A stretch of 16,847 nt of DNA from Chitinophagaceae bacterium UBA3430 (GTDB lineage Bacteria; Bacteroidota; Bacteroidia; Chitinophagales; Chitinophagaceae). This document shows, piece by piece, positions 16,435 to 16,847 of the stretch; position 1 is the first letter of the stretch, and each line of letters starts with the position of its first letter. Location of the stretch: positions 458 to 17,304 of the forward strand of contig DFST01000167.1 in the NCBI GenBank assembly GCA_002378975.1, read 5' to 3'. The notes under the pieces are model-generated. The model was not told the DNA's origin and ran no database searches. It was given only the letters and a program-made list of their open reading frames with translations. The position numbers and the translations under genes are program-made.

Positions 16435-16847
16435 ATGCTCGATCGTTTAGAAGCCATACAAGCCCGTTTTGATCAGTTGGGGGTCGCCTTGACCAATCCA
16501 GAGATCGTCGGCAACAATCAAAAATTCACTGCCACCAGCAAAGAATACCGCAATCTGGAGAAGATCGTGGTGGCCTATCGATCGTATCGAAAAACCCTGG
16601 ACGACATCGCCTTGTATAAAGAGGCATTGGTGGGGGAAGACGCTGAATTGCGGGAACTTGCCAAGATGGAATTACCCGGATTGGAGGAGATGCGGTCGAC
16701 CCAGGAAGCACAGATCCGACAATTGCTGATTCCGAAAGATCCGCAGGACGATAAGAATGCCATTCTGGAGATCCGCGCCGGAACCGGTGGGGATGAGGCC
16801 AGTTTGTTTGCGGGCGATCTGCTTCGCATGTATATGCGTTATTGCGA
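16435..16847 (+). CDS. prfA: Peptide chain release factor 1 (RF1), 3'-truncated by the window edge
   Basis: Cytoplasmic class I release factor that recognises UAA and UAG stop codons and triggers peptide release. The frame opens at ATG 16435 (MLDRLEAIQARFDQLGVALT), and 137 codons are present before the window ends. The N-terminal helical domain (about 1-105) includes LTNPEIVG and KEYRNLEKIVVAYRSY. The conserved start of the core domain follows: AILEIRAGTGGDEASLFAGD (about 107-126), then LLRMYMRYC. The PxT recognition motif and the catalytic GGQ lie beyond the edge, so they cannot be checked. RF1 is preferred over RF2 because the start follows the RF1 pattern and no programmed frameshift region is seen. 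It is divergent from the amidohydrolase with 44 bp between starts and has no Shine-Dalgarno site. Confidence 0.95.
   Translation, partial: MLDRLEAIQARFDQLGVALTNPEIVGNNQKFTATSKEYRNLEKIVVAYRSYRKTLDDIALYKEALVGEDAELRELAKMELPGLEEMRSTQEAQIRQLLIPKDPQDDKNAILEIRAGTGGDEASLFAGDLLRMYMRYC

Noticed and set aside
1..16847. Frequent GATCG/CGATCG words, considered as a possible genome-wide tag such as the cyanobacterial HIP1 octamer.
   Set aside because: The flanking bases vary and the words mostly fall at in-frame Ile/Asp/Arg codons, so codon preference explains them. No consistent 8-bp motif was seen.

Overview
This window looks like chromosomal DNA of a Bacteroidota bacterium, most likely Chitinophagia/Chitinophagaceae or a close relative. 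The reasons are a SusC/SusD pair, a DUF4369-thioredoxin lipoprotein, a PorZ-like protein with a type IX secretion (T9SS) C-terminal sorting domain, the general lack of Shine-Dalgarno sites before start codons, and several matches to the Bacteroidota -7 promoter element TAnnTTTG. Base composition is fairly even throughout. I see no tRNA, rRNA, CRISPR array, insertion sequence, phage or plasmid gene, so this reads as a core-genome segment and not an island.

Layout, left to right. (1) The C-terminal four-fifths of alanyl-tRNA synthetase (alaS, +, cut by the left edge). (2) A secreted protein (+) that joins a short TonB-receptor-plug-like segment to two PDZ domains. (3) A symmetric bidirectional terminator at 3457-3490. 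(4) On the minus strand, in transcription order, an RND/MMPL-type exporter (12156-9766), a SusC-type receptor (9553-6428), a SusD-type lipoprotein (6408-4801) and a TlpA-like thioredoxin lipoprotein (4686-3505). SusC and SusD form one unit closed by a hairpin terminator at 4720-4746, which is followed by a small 7-bp tandem repeat. (5) Divergent from the exporter, a + strand pair porZ-recO separated by only 2 bp. (6) An amidohydrolase (-) whose 3' end overlaps recO by 9 bp. (7) Divergent from it, the N-terminal third of prfA (release factor 1, +, cut by the right edge).

How the parts relate. alaS, recO and prfA are information-processing housekeeping genes. The rest is mostly envelope biology. 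The SusCD pair would import an unknown ligand across the outer membrane using TonB energy. The TlpA-like lipoprotein handles periplasmic thiols. The RND protein exports something from the inner membrane or periplasm. PorZ belongs to the surface attachment complex of T9SS. No glycoside hydrolase, sulfatase, peptidase or sigma/anti-sigma pair sits beside the SusCD pair, so its ligand cannot be inferred.

I do not see a clear new defence, mobile or biosynthetic system. The most unusual items are the plug-like/PDZ fusion, two very tight divergent intergenic regions with -7 boxes almost on the start codons (possible leaderless or near-leaderless mRNAs), the 7-bp repeat cluster, a hairpin in the susC leader, and an exporter with no acidic residue at the expected position in its first transmembrane half.
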